Source: DATBLE01 sp963808815
Lineage (GTDB): Bacteria; Actinomycetota; Thermoleophilia; Gaiellales; Gaiellaceae
Reading direction: 5' to 3'
Assembly (NCBI GenBank): GCA_963808815.1
Contig: CAWEGI010000018.1
Coordinates: 9,003 to 73,002, forward strand
DNA: 64,000 nt
Shown: positions 54,600 through 63,073 of the stretch, piece by piece
Layout of the letters: every line of letters starts with the position of its first letter
Numbering within the stretch: position 1 is the stretch's first letter
The notes under the pieces: generated by a model
Seen by the model: the letters and a program-made list of their open reading frames with translations, nothing else
Told to the model about the DNA's origin: nothing
Database searches by the model: none
Made by a program: the position numbers and the translations under genes

Positions 54600-55703
54600 G
54601 TGAAGCACGACGCTGCCGAGAGCGACGCCCGCCGGCGGCGGAAAGCGGTCGCCCCGATCACGCGGGACTACGGCGACCTCAGCGACGAGCTCGTCCTCTG
54701 GCCCTTCGTGACGATCACCTCACGGCCGAGGCTGTCGACGCCGGTGCTCTCCACCGACAGCAGGGGACATCGTCTCAGCCGCAACGGCGAGGCGGCTGTC
54801 GCCAGCGACGAGGCCCCGGATGACGCGGGCTTCGTCCTCGGCGGCTCGTACGTCTTCGGCGTCGGAGCCGCCGACGACTCGGGGACGCTCCCCTCCGCGT
54901 TGTGGCGGCTGACCGGCAAGCCGTTCGTCAACCTCGGCCTGCGCAAGGCGACCTCGACACAGGAACTGGTCTCCGCGCTGCCGTTCGCCGAGCGAAGCAG
55001 CACGACCTTCGTCGTCTGCAGCGGCCTGAACAATTTCGCGGTCGCCCGCGCCTCGCCGCTCGACCCGCTCTACGGGCCCACATACCTCGACCACCCTTTG
55101 CGGCGGCTGCTGGCGATGCCGGTCGAGGAACTGATCCGGCTGGTCAAGACGGCCGAGACGGGTGGGCGGCTGGCTGCGATCAGCGACGGCGACCTCCGGC
55201 GCGAGCTGACCCGGCGCCTGCGTCGACGCCTGCCGGGGGCGAAGCGACCGCCGCCCGGTGACCGTCGGCCACGCTCGAAGAAGAAGCCCGAGCCGGTCGC
55301 GGACGAGGTCGTCGAGACGGCCGCGACGGTCCAGCTGCGCGACCTTCGCGCGCTTCGCCGCCTCGTGCCCGACAACGCCGAGGTCATGTTCGCGCTCCAG
55401 CCGGTCGCGCCGCACACCGGCAAGGAGTTGACAGACGAGGAGCTGGCGCTCTTCGAGTCGCTCGACCTCATGCAGGCGCGGACGACCCGCTGGCCGATCG
55501 TCATGGAACTACTCGAGAGCCACTGGGGCGCGTACGCGGAACGGCTCGAACAGGGCTGCGGCGAGCTCGGCGTGCCCTTCGTCGACCTTTCCAGGGCCAC
55601 GTACAGCGGTTGGTGCTTCGTCGACCGCATCCACATGACCGAGCGCGGCTACGAGCTCGCCGCGTCCTTCCTCCAGGAGTCGCTGACCAGTGTCCCTCGC
55701 TGA
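54600..55703 (+). CDS. SGNH/GDSL-like hydrolase
   Basis: A 367-residue protein. The block-I nucleophile region reads VLGGSYVFGVGAADDSG, then FVNLGLRKATSTQEL, and the terminal catalytic block is FVDRIHMTERGYELAASF (DxxH pattern). A Lys/Arg/Pro-rich linker interrupts the middle (residues about 215-235). GTG start 25 bases after the carbamoyltransferase. Such genes are found with carbamoyltransferases in polysaccharide or secondary-metabolite loci; the substrate is unknown. Confidence 0.8.
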   Translation: MKHDAAESDARRRRKAVAPITRDYGDLSDELVLWPFVTITSRPRLSTPVLSTDSRGHRLSRNGEAAVASDEAPDDAGFVLGGSYVFGVGAADDSGTLPSALWRLTGKPFVNLGLRKATSTQELVSALPFAERSSTTFVVCSGLNNFAVARASPLDPLYGPTYLDHPLRRLLAMPVEELIRLVKTAETGGRLAAISDGDLRRELTRRLRRRLPGAKRPPPGDRRPRSKKKPEPVADEVVETAATVQLRDLRALRRLVPDNAEVMFALQPVAPHTGKELTDEELALFESLDLMQARTTRWPIVMELLESHWGAYAERLEQGCGELGVPFVDLSRATYSGWCFVDRIHMTERGYELAASFLQESLTSVPR

Positions 55704-55827
55704 CCGCCTCCGCGAGCTGCTCGGCAAGGCCGACGAGCCCGATCAGCCGGATGAGCCCGACTCCCACGAGGACGCCGGCGACGAGGAGGACGATGACGAC
55801 GACCCGAGCGTGTACCCGCTCTGGTAG
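55690..55827 (+). CDS. Small acidic peptide at the end of the carbamoyltransferase operon
   Basis: A 45-residue frame: a short helix (VSLADRLRELLGKADEP), then a run of Asp/Glu with nine consecutive acidic residues, ending PSVYPLW. It overlaps the SGNH gene by 14 bases. Low complexity limits certainty, but the aromatic end and the overlap suggest a real gene. Function unknown. Confidence 0.5.
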   Translation: MSLADRLRELLGKADEPDQPDEPDSHEDAGDEEDDDDDPSVYPLW

Positions 55828-55863
55828 GCGACCGCAGAGGTCGGCCGCCTACACTGGTGCGCG

Positions 55864-55935
55864 GGCCCCGTAGCTCAGCGGACAGAGCGGCAGCCTTCGA
55901 AGCTGCGTGCGGAGGTTCGACTCCTCCCGGGGCCA
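55864..55935 (+). tRNA. tRNA-Arg (anticodon TCG)
   Basis: A 72-base cloverleaf: acceptor GGCCCCG pairs with CGGGGCC, anticodon stem GCAGC/GCTGC with loop CTTCGAA giving TCG, and T arm GGAGGTTCGACTCCTCC. No CCA encoded. A remnant of a mobile element follows directly. Confidence 0.95.
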
Positions 55936-55978
55936 AATCGACCCTGGTGGCTATGCGGAAACCGCATGGTTGCGTGAG

Positions 55979-56684
55979 TCAGGTGTGCCAGAAATGCCGG
56001 AAATGCTCACCGCGTGCGTGCCTCGGTGCGTGCCTCGGGAGTCGCCTGACGAGGCAACAGCGTCCGGGCCGCAGCCAGCGTTGCACGGTTGACTTGTACC
56101 GCTTGTCGCCGCACACCCGCTCCGCGACCTGAGCCCACGACAACCCCTCGGCCTGCAACCGGCGCGCCTCCTCCCGGTGGACGTCCGTCCAGGTACGCGC
56201 CACGCGCTCTACCGGGCCGACGTGGCGGCGCACCGTCGCCGACTCCTCCGGTAGCGGCGGACGGCCTGTCGGCTCGCCGATGAAGCCGAACGCGCCGGAC
56301 GAGGCGGATCTCGTCGCCGAGCACGCGGAAGCGGTAGCCGTGGTTGAGCCCGACGCTCGGCACCGTCACCTCGACACTGACCGGGCGCCCGCTCGCCGTG
56401 CGCACCAGCCGCGAGCTCACCGCCGCCGGCGTTCCTTCGCCAGCAGCGCCGCCGACAGGGTTCGAGCCGGCGATCGCACCAGGCCCGCCGCCGACCGCCG
56501 GGAGACCTCGGAGCGACCCCGGCGACGGCACGACGACCCGCCCCGGCTGACGGCGCACCAGCTCGGCCTCGGCCTCGAGCACGTCGTCCAGCGCGGCCGA
56601 CGGGGGAAGCTCGCCGTCTCGACGGTCGGCTCGGAGGTGGGGAAGGAGCCGGGCATCGTCGAGCGGAATCAGCCTCGGCCTCAC
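55979..56684 (-). CDS. Hypothetical protein with C-terminal helix-turn-helix (probable frameshift)
   Basis: Two frames appear to join near 56285-56305 into about 235 residues. The N-terminal part (VRPRLIPLDDARLLPHLRAD, then VEVTVPSVGLNHGYRFRVLG) is unfamiliar. The second part (FIGEPTGRPPLPEESATVRR then EGLSWAQVAERVCGDKRYKS) carries a helix-turn-helix typical of phage or plasmid regulators. Alternatively it is two genes, the second starting at a GTG at 56233. It lies between tRNA-Arg and an excisionase-like gene, so it is probably part of a mobile element. Confidence 0.5.
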
Positions 56685-56737
56685 CCCCGGATTGTCTTAC
56701 GTACTCGCCCGGCCGGATATGTAGTATCACATAACTT

Positions 56738-56932
56738 ATGTCGATACCCATAAGCGAGTTGCTCCACGTGAAGGAGGCCGCGGCCGAGCTCGGCCTCCAC
56801 GAGGTGACAGTCCGCCGCCACATCGCCACCGGCGAGCTCCGCGCCATACGGCTCGGCCCGAACGGCCGCGTCCGCATCCCCCGCGAGGCACTCGACGAGT
56901 TCCTGCGCCCATACAGCGAGAACGAGAAGTAG
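56738..56932 (+). CDS. Excisionase/MerR-type helix-turn-helix protein
   Basis: A 64-residue DNA-binding protein of the excisionase (Xis/AlpA, HTH_17) family: LLHVKEAAAELGLHEVTVRR then IATGELRAIRLGPNGRVRIP. Such proteins control excision or act as small phage regulators. An AT-rich stretch immediately upstream holds the promoter; no Shine-Dalgarno is obvious. It supports the view that this region is a decayed integrative element. Confidence 0.85.
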   Translation: MSIPISELLHVKEAAAELGLHEVTVRRHIATGELRAIRLGPNGRVRIPREALDEFLRPYSENEK

Positions 56933-56940
56933 GAGACAGC

Positions 56941-57159
56941 GTGCTCCGCTTCGATGATCCCGCCGGCCGCGTGATCGATGTGTGCATCGTCCCGTACGGG
57001 GACGTCGTGGCCGTCGACGATGGCTCCGGCCCCTACCTCGAGAAGATCGTCGCGCGTGACCGAGCTGCGGCGCGAGAACGCCGAGACGCGCGCCGAACTC
57101 GAGGCCGCAATCGCGAGCCCTGCCGACCAGACGCGGGGGCCGCGGGTCCTGCACCGTGA
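56941..57159 (+). CDS. Small element-borne hypothetical protein
   Basis: A GTG-initiated frame whose first 40 residues look genuine (MLRFDDPAGRVIDVCIVPYG then VVAVDDGSGPYLEKIVA); the later part is Arg-rich and may be out of frame. A second short frame beginning VTELRRENAETRAELEAAIA starts at 57056 in another phase. Either the two are separate tiny genes or one gene carries an indel near 57050. Confidence 0.4.
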   Translation: MLRFDDPAGRVIDVCIVPYGDVVAVDDGSGPYLEKIVARDRAAARERRDARRTRGRNREPCRPDAGAAGPAP

Positions 57160-57187
57160 TTGCGGCCAGGTCCTCGCCGTCCGCTGA
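57056..57187 (+). CDS. Short helical peptide, element-borne
   Basis: A 43-residue frame with a coiled-coil-like start (VTELRRENAETRAELEAAIA) and a C-terminus RVLHRDCGQVLAVR. It overlaps the preceding frame and may be its continuation after an indel. Unknown function. Confidence 0.4.
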   Translation: MTELRRENAETRAELEAAIASPADQTRGPRVLHRDCGQVLAVR

Positions 57188-57215
57188 TGATGGTCGACGC
57201 GACGCAGCCCTCCGC

Positions 57216-57647
57216 ATGAGCGCGGCAAGGAAGAAGCGCCAGTTAAGCCGGCACGCCCGCGGCTACACCAACGCACACGTCGCCCGCCGCCGCCAACTCG
57301 AACCACTCGTCGCCACCGGCCAAGTCAACTGCTGCCGCTGCGGCCAACTGATCGAACCCGGCCAGCCCTGGCACCTCGACCACCGAGACGACCGCCAAGG
57401 CTACCTCGGCCCCTCACACGCAACCTGCAACCTCCGCGCCGCTGCAGAGAAGACGAACAGCAAGAGGAAGGACCATCCGCTGATCTGGTCACGGGTCTGG
57501 TACGAACCGATCCCGCCAAACGTCATTCTCGGCGGCAACGTCGAGCCGGACGAAGCCCGCGGTTTCTGCCACAGCTGGTATCTGGCGATGCTCAAGTTCG
57601 ACTTCAGGAGCCCCCCGGAATCACCGCCGACAGGCGCCATTGGGTAG
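57216..57647 (+). CDS. HNH endonuclease domain protein
   Basis: A 143-residue protein with a zinc-finger HNH nuclease: CCRCGQLIEPGQPWHLDHRD provides the first Cys pair and the His-Asp-His core, followed by GPSHATCNLRA with the Asn and the final Cys. A basic N-terminus (MSAARKKRQLSRHARGY) may bind DNA. HNH genes of this size are typical of phages and integrative elements, in line with the excisionase nearby. No integrase is visible. Confidence 0.85.
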   Translation: MSAARKKRQLSRHARGYTNAHVARRRQLEPLVATGQVNCCRCGQLIEPGQPWHLDHRDDRQGYLGPSHATCNLRAAAEKTNSKRKDHPLIWSRVWYEPIPPNVILGGNVEPDEARGFCHSWYLAMLKFDFRSPPESPPTGAIG

Positions 57648-57703
57648 CTAGGGTCGGCGCGAAACTTGCACGGGTTCGGTTCCCCCCGCCTGCAGGTCAC
57701 CGC

Positions 57704-58648
57704 TCATCGGCCCTCGCGATCGCGGAGCGCGTGCAGGTTTGCCATGACGGCGGCGAGTGCGTCGGGGGTATAGAGCGCGCGGTACTCGCGGAGCTCCGGT
57801 CGTTCGCCGAGCTCGGCGACGAAGCGGCGGACGTTGCCGTCCAGCCGACTCCCGATCGCCTCGATCACGTCGGTCGAGGCTCCTGACTCTCTCTCGCCCA
57901 GATATGCGACGAACCACTCCAACCCCACTCGTTCGTCGACGATGGTCATCCCGCTCGCTTGCGCTCGGTGCGAGCACGACCCGTCGTGGACGCGGTAGTA
58001 CATCGTCGGTTCCTCTAACACGTAAGCCGACTCACGAAGCGCGAGCACGCACGCGTAGAAGTAGTCCTCCCAGTGCTGGTGGGAACCAAGCGCCTCGATG
58101 AAGCCGCCACTGCGCTGGAAGGCGTCATGCCTGATCAGCAAACCCGACGGCCAGAAATTCCAGAACGTGTCGCGCAGGTAGCCGACACAGAGCTCTGGGG
58201 GCCGGTACACCCCCGTCGCCGAGCCGAGCCGTTCCGGCGTCGGGTTGATTTTGTCTCCCTGCAATTCAACGGCGGAGCCGTACGTATAGCCAGCCTCGCC
58301 ATGCCGTTCGAGGAGCGCGACCTGCAGGCTCAGCTTGCGGGGGAACCAGACGTCGTCGCCGTCCAGGAACGCCAGCAGGTCGCCTCGCGCCAGCGCGGCT
58401 CCAGCGTTCCGGGCCGACGGCGCTCCTCGTGCCACTGAAGACGTGATCCGACGTACCAGCGGATGGGCCGCCGTCAGCGCCTCGAGCACAGCGCCTGTTC
58501 CATCCGTGGAACCGTCGTCGACGACGATGATCTCATCGGGCGGGGCGTCCTGGCCTAGGACGCTCTCGATGGCAGCGCCGATGAATGCCTGCTCGTTATG
58601 GGCGGTCACCACTACGGAGACGTTCGCCGTCACGTCGAGGGGGCCCAC
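57704..58648 (-). CDS. Glycosyltransferase family 2
   Basis: A 314-residue GT-A enzyme. N-terminal VSVVVTAHNEQAFIGAAIES and IIVVDDGSTDGTG are the GT2 signature; ARNAGAALARGDLLAFLDGD contains the metal-binding DxD; a C-terminal helical region follows. No membrane segment, so probably cytoplasmic, acting on lipid-linked or surface sugars. The start may be the GTG at 58633 instead (VTANVSVVVTAHN). Confidence 0.92.
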   Translation of the reverse strand: MGPLDVTANVSVVVTAHNEQAFIGAAIESVLGQDAPPDEIIVVDDGSTDGTGAVLEALTAAHPLVRRITSSVARGAPSARNAGAALARGDLLAFLDGDDVWFPRKLSLQVALLERHGEAGYTYGSAVELQGDKINPTPERLGSATGVYRPPELCVGYLRDTFWNFWPSGLLIRHDAFQRSGGFIEALGSHQHWEDYFYACVLALRESAYVLEEPTMYYRVHDGSCSHRAQASGMTIVDERVGLEWFVAYLGERESGASTDVIEAIGSRLDGNVRRFVAELGERPELREYRALYTPDALAAVMANLHALRDREGR

Positions 58649-59372
58649 ACCAGGTCACGCACGCCCAGATCATGGTCCCGAGCGGGGACCATGTCGACAT
58701 TCCTCGTTGTATCGATGTCCTTGCCGCTCGCTCCGCACGGGGCGGCTCCTGGGGCCAGGAAGGAGGATCTACACGACCTTTGCGCCACGGGCGGGTGGAG
58801 ATTCATACAGCGACGAGGAGCTCCCCCGACCTGAGGCTAGGCCCGCCTAGACCGCGGCTCGTCGATCCTGGAGAGCGATTTTTAAGCCGCCGCTTGCGCG
58901 GTACCGCTGAACGCGAACGCCAATAGGAGCCGCAGACCATCCGCCGGCGGAACTGCGGCCAGATTCTTGAGATCCGATAGATCGGCCGGGCCTCCGTCGG
59001 GGTGCCGGGGATCGCGCCGCCGCTCAAACGGGTGAAATGAACGCAATGCGCAAGCTTTTGGTGCGGCCAACGTCTCTACAAGTAACGGGTGTCTCTGTCA
59101 CCCAGCGGGGGCGCGGGTGACTAACGGCATCGCGGTGGGAGAGGCGTACTGTCGCGAGACGAAAGCCCGCGCCCCCGGTTTTGCACGACGTCTCGCAAAT
59201 GCCTAGCACAAGCCATTTTTTAAGCTCTTCCGCGCCTTGGGTACCGCGCAGTCCCATTTACCCCCCCGATTCTGAGCGGGGCGTCGAGCTCGCTGTTTGC
59301 TGCCTTGACCTTGCGGGAGTGGGTTGTAACAATCGCAGCGTAGGCAGGCCCGCGACTCATGGGAAGCGTCGC
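58649..59372. other. Long non-coding region between two divergent genes
   Basis: About 720 bases with no supported gene. It serves as upstream region for the glycosyltransferase and the SBBP-repeat gene, and contains a strongly structured segment at 59087-59176, annotated separately. Confidence 0.6.
59087..59176 (+). ncRNA. Candidate structured RNA with alternative helices
   Basis: Three helices can be drawn. GGGTG (59087-59091) pairs with CACCC (59099-59103). GTCACCC (59097-59103) pairs with GGGTGAC (59115-59121). GGGGGCGCGGG (59107-59117) pairs perfectly with CCCGCGCCCCC (59166-59176), enclosing a smaller TCGCG/CGCGA stem. The first and second, and the second and third, exclude each other, as in riboswitch-like leaders. 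No known class is matched. It could equally be a terminator. Confidence 0.4.
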
Positions 59373-61927
59373 GTGGAGCGGTTGTCGGGTTGGTCGCTTG
59401 TCCGGTTTGGAGCGCTCGCTCTGGCGCTCGTGTCCGTTGGCGGGGCCTCGCATGCTGCTGGGAGCGGGGGCGAGAAGCAGCGCTCGAGCCCGTCTGAGAG
59501 GGGGGCGCTTGCGGCCTACGGGAGGTTGCCGCTCGCCTTCGAGCCGAACCAGGGCCAGGCTGGGGCGGGCGTACGCTTCGTCGCCCGCGGGGCCGGCTAC
59601 GGGCTCGCCCTCACCCGCACCGGGCCGATCCTCGCCCTGCACAAGCCCGTCCCGCGGTCGCGGTCGCTCGGCCAGTCGCGGCTGACGGCGAAGGGAACGG
59701 ATGCAACGGTCGCGCTGCGCTTCCTGGGCGCGAACCCGCGTGCCGGCATCGTCGGCGGCCACCCGCTAGCGGGCAAGGTGAACTACCTGCTCGGCAACGA
59801 CCCGAGCAAGTGGCTGACAGGGCTTCGCACCTTCGGCGAGGTGCGCTACCAGAACCTCTACCCGGGGATCGACGCCCGCTTCTACGGCGATCAGGGCCGG
59901 CTCGAGTACGACCTCATCGTCGCGCCCGGCGCCGACCCTGCGCGGATCGGGCTCGCCCTCCGTGGCGCCGAGCGGCTGCGCCTCGACGGCCGCGGCCGGC
60001 TTCGCGTCCGCCTGCCGGCGGGACGCTGCTCCAGCAGCCGCCGCGCGTCTACCAGACGATCGCCGGGCGCGGCAGGCGGTCGCGGGCGGCTACGTGCTCA
60101 GGGGCGGCGATCGCTTCGGCTTCCGCCTCGGCGCCTACGACACGCGGCGGCCGCTGGTCATCGACCCGGTGCTTGCCTACTCGACCTACCTCGGCGGAAG
60201 CGGCCGCTGACGTCGGCTTCGGGATCGCGGTCGATGCCGGCCGGCAGCGCCTACGTCACCGGCAACACCGACTCGGCCGACTTCCCGACCACGCGCCGGC
60301 GCCTTCGCAGCCGACTCCTGACGACGTCGAGCGGCACGGCGACGCCTTCGTCGCGAAGCTGAGCGCCGGACGGCGAGCGCCTCGTCTACTCGACCTACCT
60401 CGGCGGAAGCGGCGACGACCGGGCAACGGCATCGCGGTCGATGCCGCCGGCAGCGCCTACGTCACCGGCGACACCGACTCGGCCGGACTTCCCGACCACG
60501 CGCCGGCGCCTTCGCAGCTCGACCTCGGCGGCGACCGGCGACGCCTTCGTGGCGAAGCTGCGCGCCGGACGGGAGCGCGCCTCGTCTACTCGACCTACCT
60601 CGGCGGAAGCGACGTGACGAGGGCTTCGGCGATCGCGGTCGATCCGGCCGGCAGCGCCTACGTCACCGGCTTCACCGTCTCCGCGGACTTCCCGACCACG
60701 CCCGGCGCCTTCGAGCCGACCTCGGCGGCGGTCGTGCGACGCCTTCGTCAGCGAAGCTGAGCCCGGACGGCAGCGCGCCTCGCCTACTCGACCTACCTCG
60801 GCGGAGCGGCAACGACGAGGGCTCGGGATCGCGGTCGACGCCGGCCGGCAGCGCCTACGTCACCGGCACACCACTCGGCGGACTTCCCGACCACGCCCGG
60901 CGCCTTCACAGCCGACCTTCGGCGGCGGCGGTCGACGCCTTCGTCGCGAAGCTGAGCGCGGACGGGCGCGCGCCTCGTCTACTCCACCTACCTCGGCGGA
61001 AGCGGCAAGCTGAGGCTGGGCGCAGGGCGATCGCCGTCGACGCGCGCCGGGAGCGCCTACGTCACCGGCGGCACCAACTCGGCGGACTTCCCGACCACGC
61101 CGGCGCCTTCACAGCCGACCTTCAAGGCGGCGTCTTCGACGCCTTCGTGGCGAAGCTGAGCGCCGGACGGGGCGAGCCTCGCCTACTCGACCTACCTCGG
61201 CGGAAGCGGCATCCTTGACCCGGCGTGGGGATCGCGGTCGATCCGCCGGCAGCGCCTACGTCACCGGCGACACCGACTCGGCGGACTTCCCGACCACGCC
61301 CGGCGCCCTCGCCAGCTCGACTTCAACGGCGGCGACGCCGACGCCTTCGTGGCGAAGCTGCGCGCCGAGCGGGGCGAGCCTCGTCTACTCGACCTACCTC
61401 GGCGGAAGCGGTCTCGACACGGGCGCGGGGATCGCGGTCGATGCCGCCGGCAGCGCCTACGTCACGGGCGATCACCGACTCCGCGGACTTCCCGACCACG
61501 CCCGGGCGCCTTCGACACCACCTTCACGGCGGTTCTCGACGCCTTCGTCACGAAGCTGGCACTGCGCAGGCAGGCGGTCACGGTGCTCGTCGACATCAAG
61601 CCGGGCAGCGACACGAACCCGATCAACCTGCGCTCCAAAGGCGTGATCCCGGTCGCGATCCTCTCCACGGACAGCTTCGACGCGACCAGCATCGATCCGG
61701 CCAGTGTCTGTTTCGGCGACGCCGAGGACGCGAGCCAGCGCGACTGCACGGAGGCGCACGGGAAGGGGCACCTGGAGGACGTGAACGGCGACGGCCGGCT
61801 CGACCTGCTCCTCCACTTCGAGACCCAGCAGACGGGGATCGACCCGGGCGACACGCAGGCGTGTCTGACCGGCAAGACCTTCGCCGGCGTCGGCGTCGAG
61901 GGCTGCGACTCGATCACGACGCTCTAG
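59373..61927 (+). pseudogene. Secreted SBBP-repeat protein, multiply frameshifted
   Basis: A signal peptide (VRFGALALALVSVGGASHAA) is followed by an N-terminal domain seen in SBBP proteins (LAFEPNQGQAGAGVRFVARG, GKVNYLLGNDPSKWLTGLRT, YPGIDARFYGDQGRLEYDLI). Then come about seven repeats of roughly 200 bases with YSTYLGGSG, GIAVDAAGSAYVTGDTDSAD, FPTTPGAF and DAFVAKL, the beta-propeller SBBP unit. The C-terminal domain (VLVDIKPGSDTNPINLRSKG to GVEGCDSITTL) is intact. From about 60020 to 61500 the frame changes many times by single bases. Repeat-driven sequencing error is likely, but real decay cannot be excluded. Confidence 0.75.
60178..61570 (+). repeat. Seven direct SBBP repeats of about 200 bases
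   Basis: The segment TACTCGACCTACCTCGG (one copy TACTCCACC) recurs near 60178, 60387, 60584, 60783, 60978, 61182 and 61384. Spacing is 195-208 bases, with small length differences that cause the frame changes in the gene. Confidence 0.85.
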
Positions 61928-62047
61928 CGGAAATCGCCCCTGGCCTGATCCCGACCGGCGGCCTGCGGCAGCGGGCCGCTGGCTCGGATTCGGCATTGTG
62001 CGAGCATTCCCAGGCCTGCCTGTGGCTTCGACTGCGCCGCTGTCGCA

Positions 62048-62875
62048 ATGACTGGCGCCCTGGGCCGCTTGGACTACGCTGCGCGCGCGACCCGGGCCAT
62101 CGCGGCTCAGCCGTACGAGGGACTCGAGCGTGTCTTCGAGCGCGTAGCCGAATGGCACGAGAAGCGTCGCCCGCCGCCGGGATACGAGGTGACCGAGCCC
62201 GGTGAGGAGCAGGTTCACGAACTCGTCGGCGCGCGCTGGCCGTGTCGGGAAGCGGCGAAGGCGGACGAAGTCTGGCACACCGCCATGCAAGAGCTTCTCG
62301 ACCGCGGGTTGGCCGTCGGCCGTGGCGCGTTCGGCGGCTGGGACGACGGCGACATCCGGATCTGCCGTCTCGGCTGGTGCCTTGCACGACACCTCCGGCC
62401 GAGTCGAATCGTCGAGACCGGAGTCGGCCGCGGTCTCGTCTCCCGACTACTGCTCGAGGCGATCGAGCGGAACGGAATGGGCGAGCTCTGGAGCATCGAC
62501 CTGCCCCCGCTGCTGGAAGGCGACCTCGCGCAGCAGACGGCTGCGGCGGTGCCTGAACGCCTCCACCTTCGGTGGACGCTCCTACGCGGCTCGAGCCGCC
62601 GCCTGCTTCCTTCGCTCGTCCGCGACCTCGACACGATCGACATGTTCGTCCACGACAGCTTGCATACGACACGGAACCTTCGCCGCGAGCTCGACCAGAT
62701 CTGGCCGGCGCTCAGGCCCGGCGGCGCTGCGTTGATCGACGACGTCGAGAAAAACTCTGCGACCGCCGACTTCCTGCTACGTCATCCAGAAGTCGAGGCG
62801 GTCATCTCCCACTCGGAGGACGGCCAGGTGTTGATCGGCTGCCTGGTCAAACGAGCCGCCAGGGCATCTAATTGA
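62048..62875 (+). CDS. Class I SAM-dependent methyltransferase (Methyltransf_24-like)
   Basis: A 275-residue protein. The N-terminal 100 residues are helical; the SAM-binding motif is PSRIVETGVGRGLVSRLLLE near 118, an acidic WSIDLPPLL follows, then DLDTIDMFVHDSLHTTRNLR near 200, a hallmark of cephalosporin-hydroxylase-like methyltransferases, and GGAALIDDVEKNSAT. It may modify a sugar or metabolite; the neighbouring glycosyltransferase suggests surface glycans. No substrate can be named. Confidence 0.87.
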   Translation: MTGALGRLDYAARATRAIAAQPYEGLERVFERVAEWHEKRRPPPGYEVTEPGEEQVHELVGARWPCREAAKADEVWHTAMQELLDRGLAVGRGAFGGWDDGDIRICRLGWCLARHLRPSRIVETGVGRGLVSRLLLEAIERNGMGELWSIDLPPLLEGDLAQQTAAAVPERLHLRWTLLRGSSRRLLPSLVRDLDTIDMFVHDSLHTTRNLRRELDQIWPALRPGGAALIDDVEKNSATADFLLRHPEVEAVISHSEDGQVLIGCLVKRAARASN

Positions 62876-63029
62876 CGGCCCGAACGACCCCCGCGCGGCA
62901 TTCACTGCACGTCGCGGATTAGGGGCCTCACCTGCACGACGAGAAGAGGCACGGCGCCTTCCTGTCCCGCCAGTCCTGGCACGGACGCCGGAATCACCCG
63001 GGGTGCAGCGGGTGGTCAGGCGGCACGGA

Positions 63030-63055
63030 GGAAGGCCCGCCGGAGCGGGCCTTCC
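63030..63055. terminator. Bidirectional hairpin terminator
   Basis: GGAAGGCCCGC and GCGGGCCTTCC form a perfect 11-bp stem around CGGA, between the convergent methyltransferase and RCC1-repeat genes. It can act on both strands. Confidence 0.8.
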
Positions 63056-63073
63056 CGTGACATTCGGCCCTGC

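Noticed and set aside
56209..57306. Long minus-strand frame covering the excisionase-like gene
   Set aside because: The plus strand carries a recognisable HTH protein there, and the minus frame has no coherent domain.
57660..57700. Possible attachment-site copy of the tRNA-Arg end (GGGTTCGGTTCCCC)
   Set aside because: It resembles a generic T-arm but does not match the tRNA-Arg 3' sequence over any useful length.
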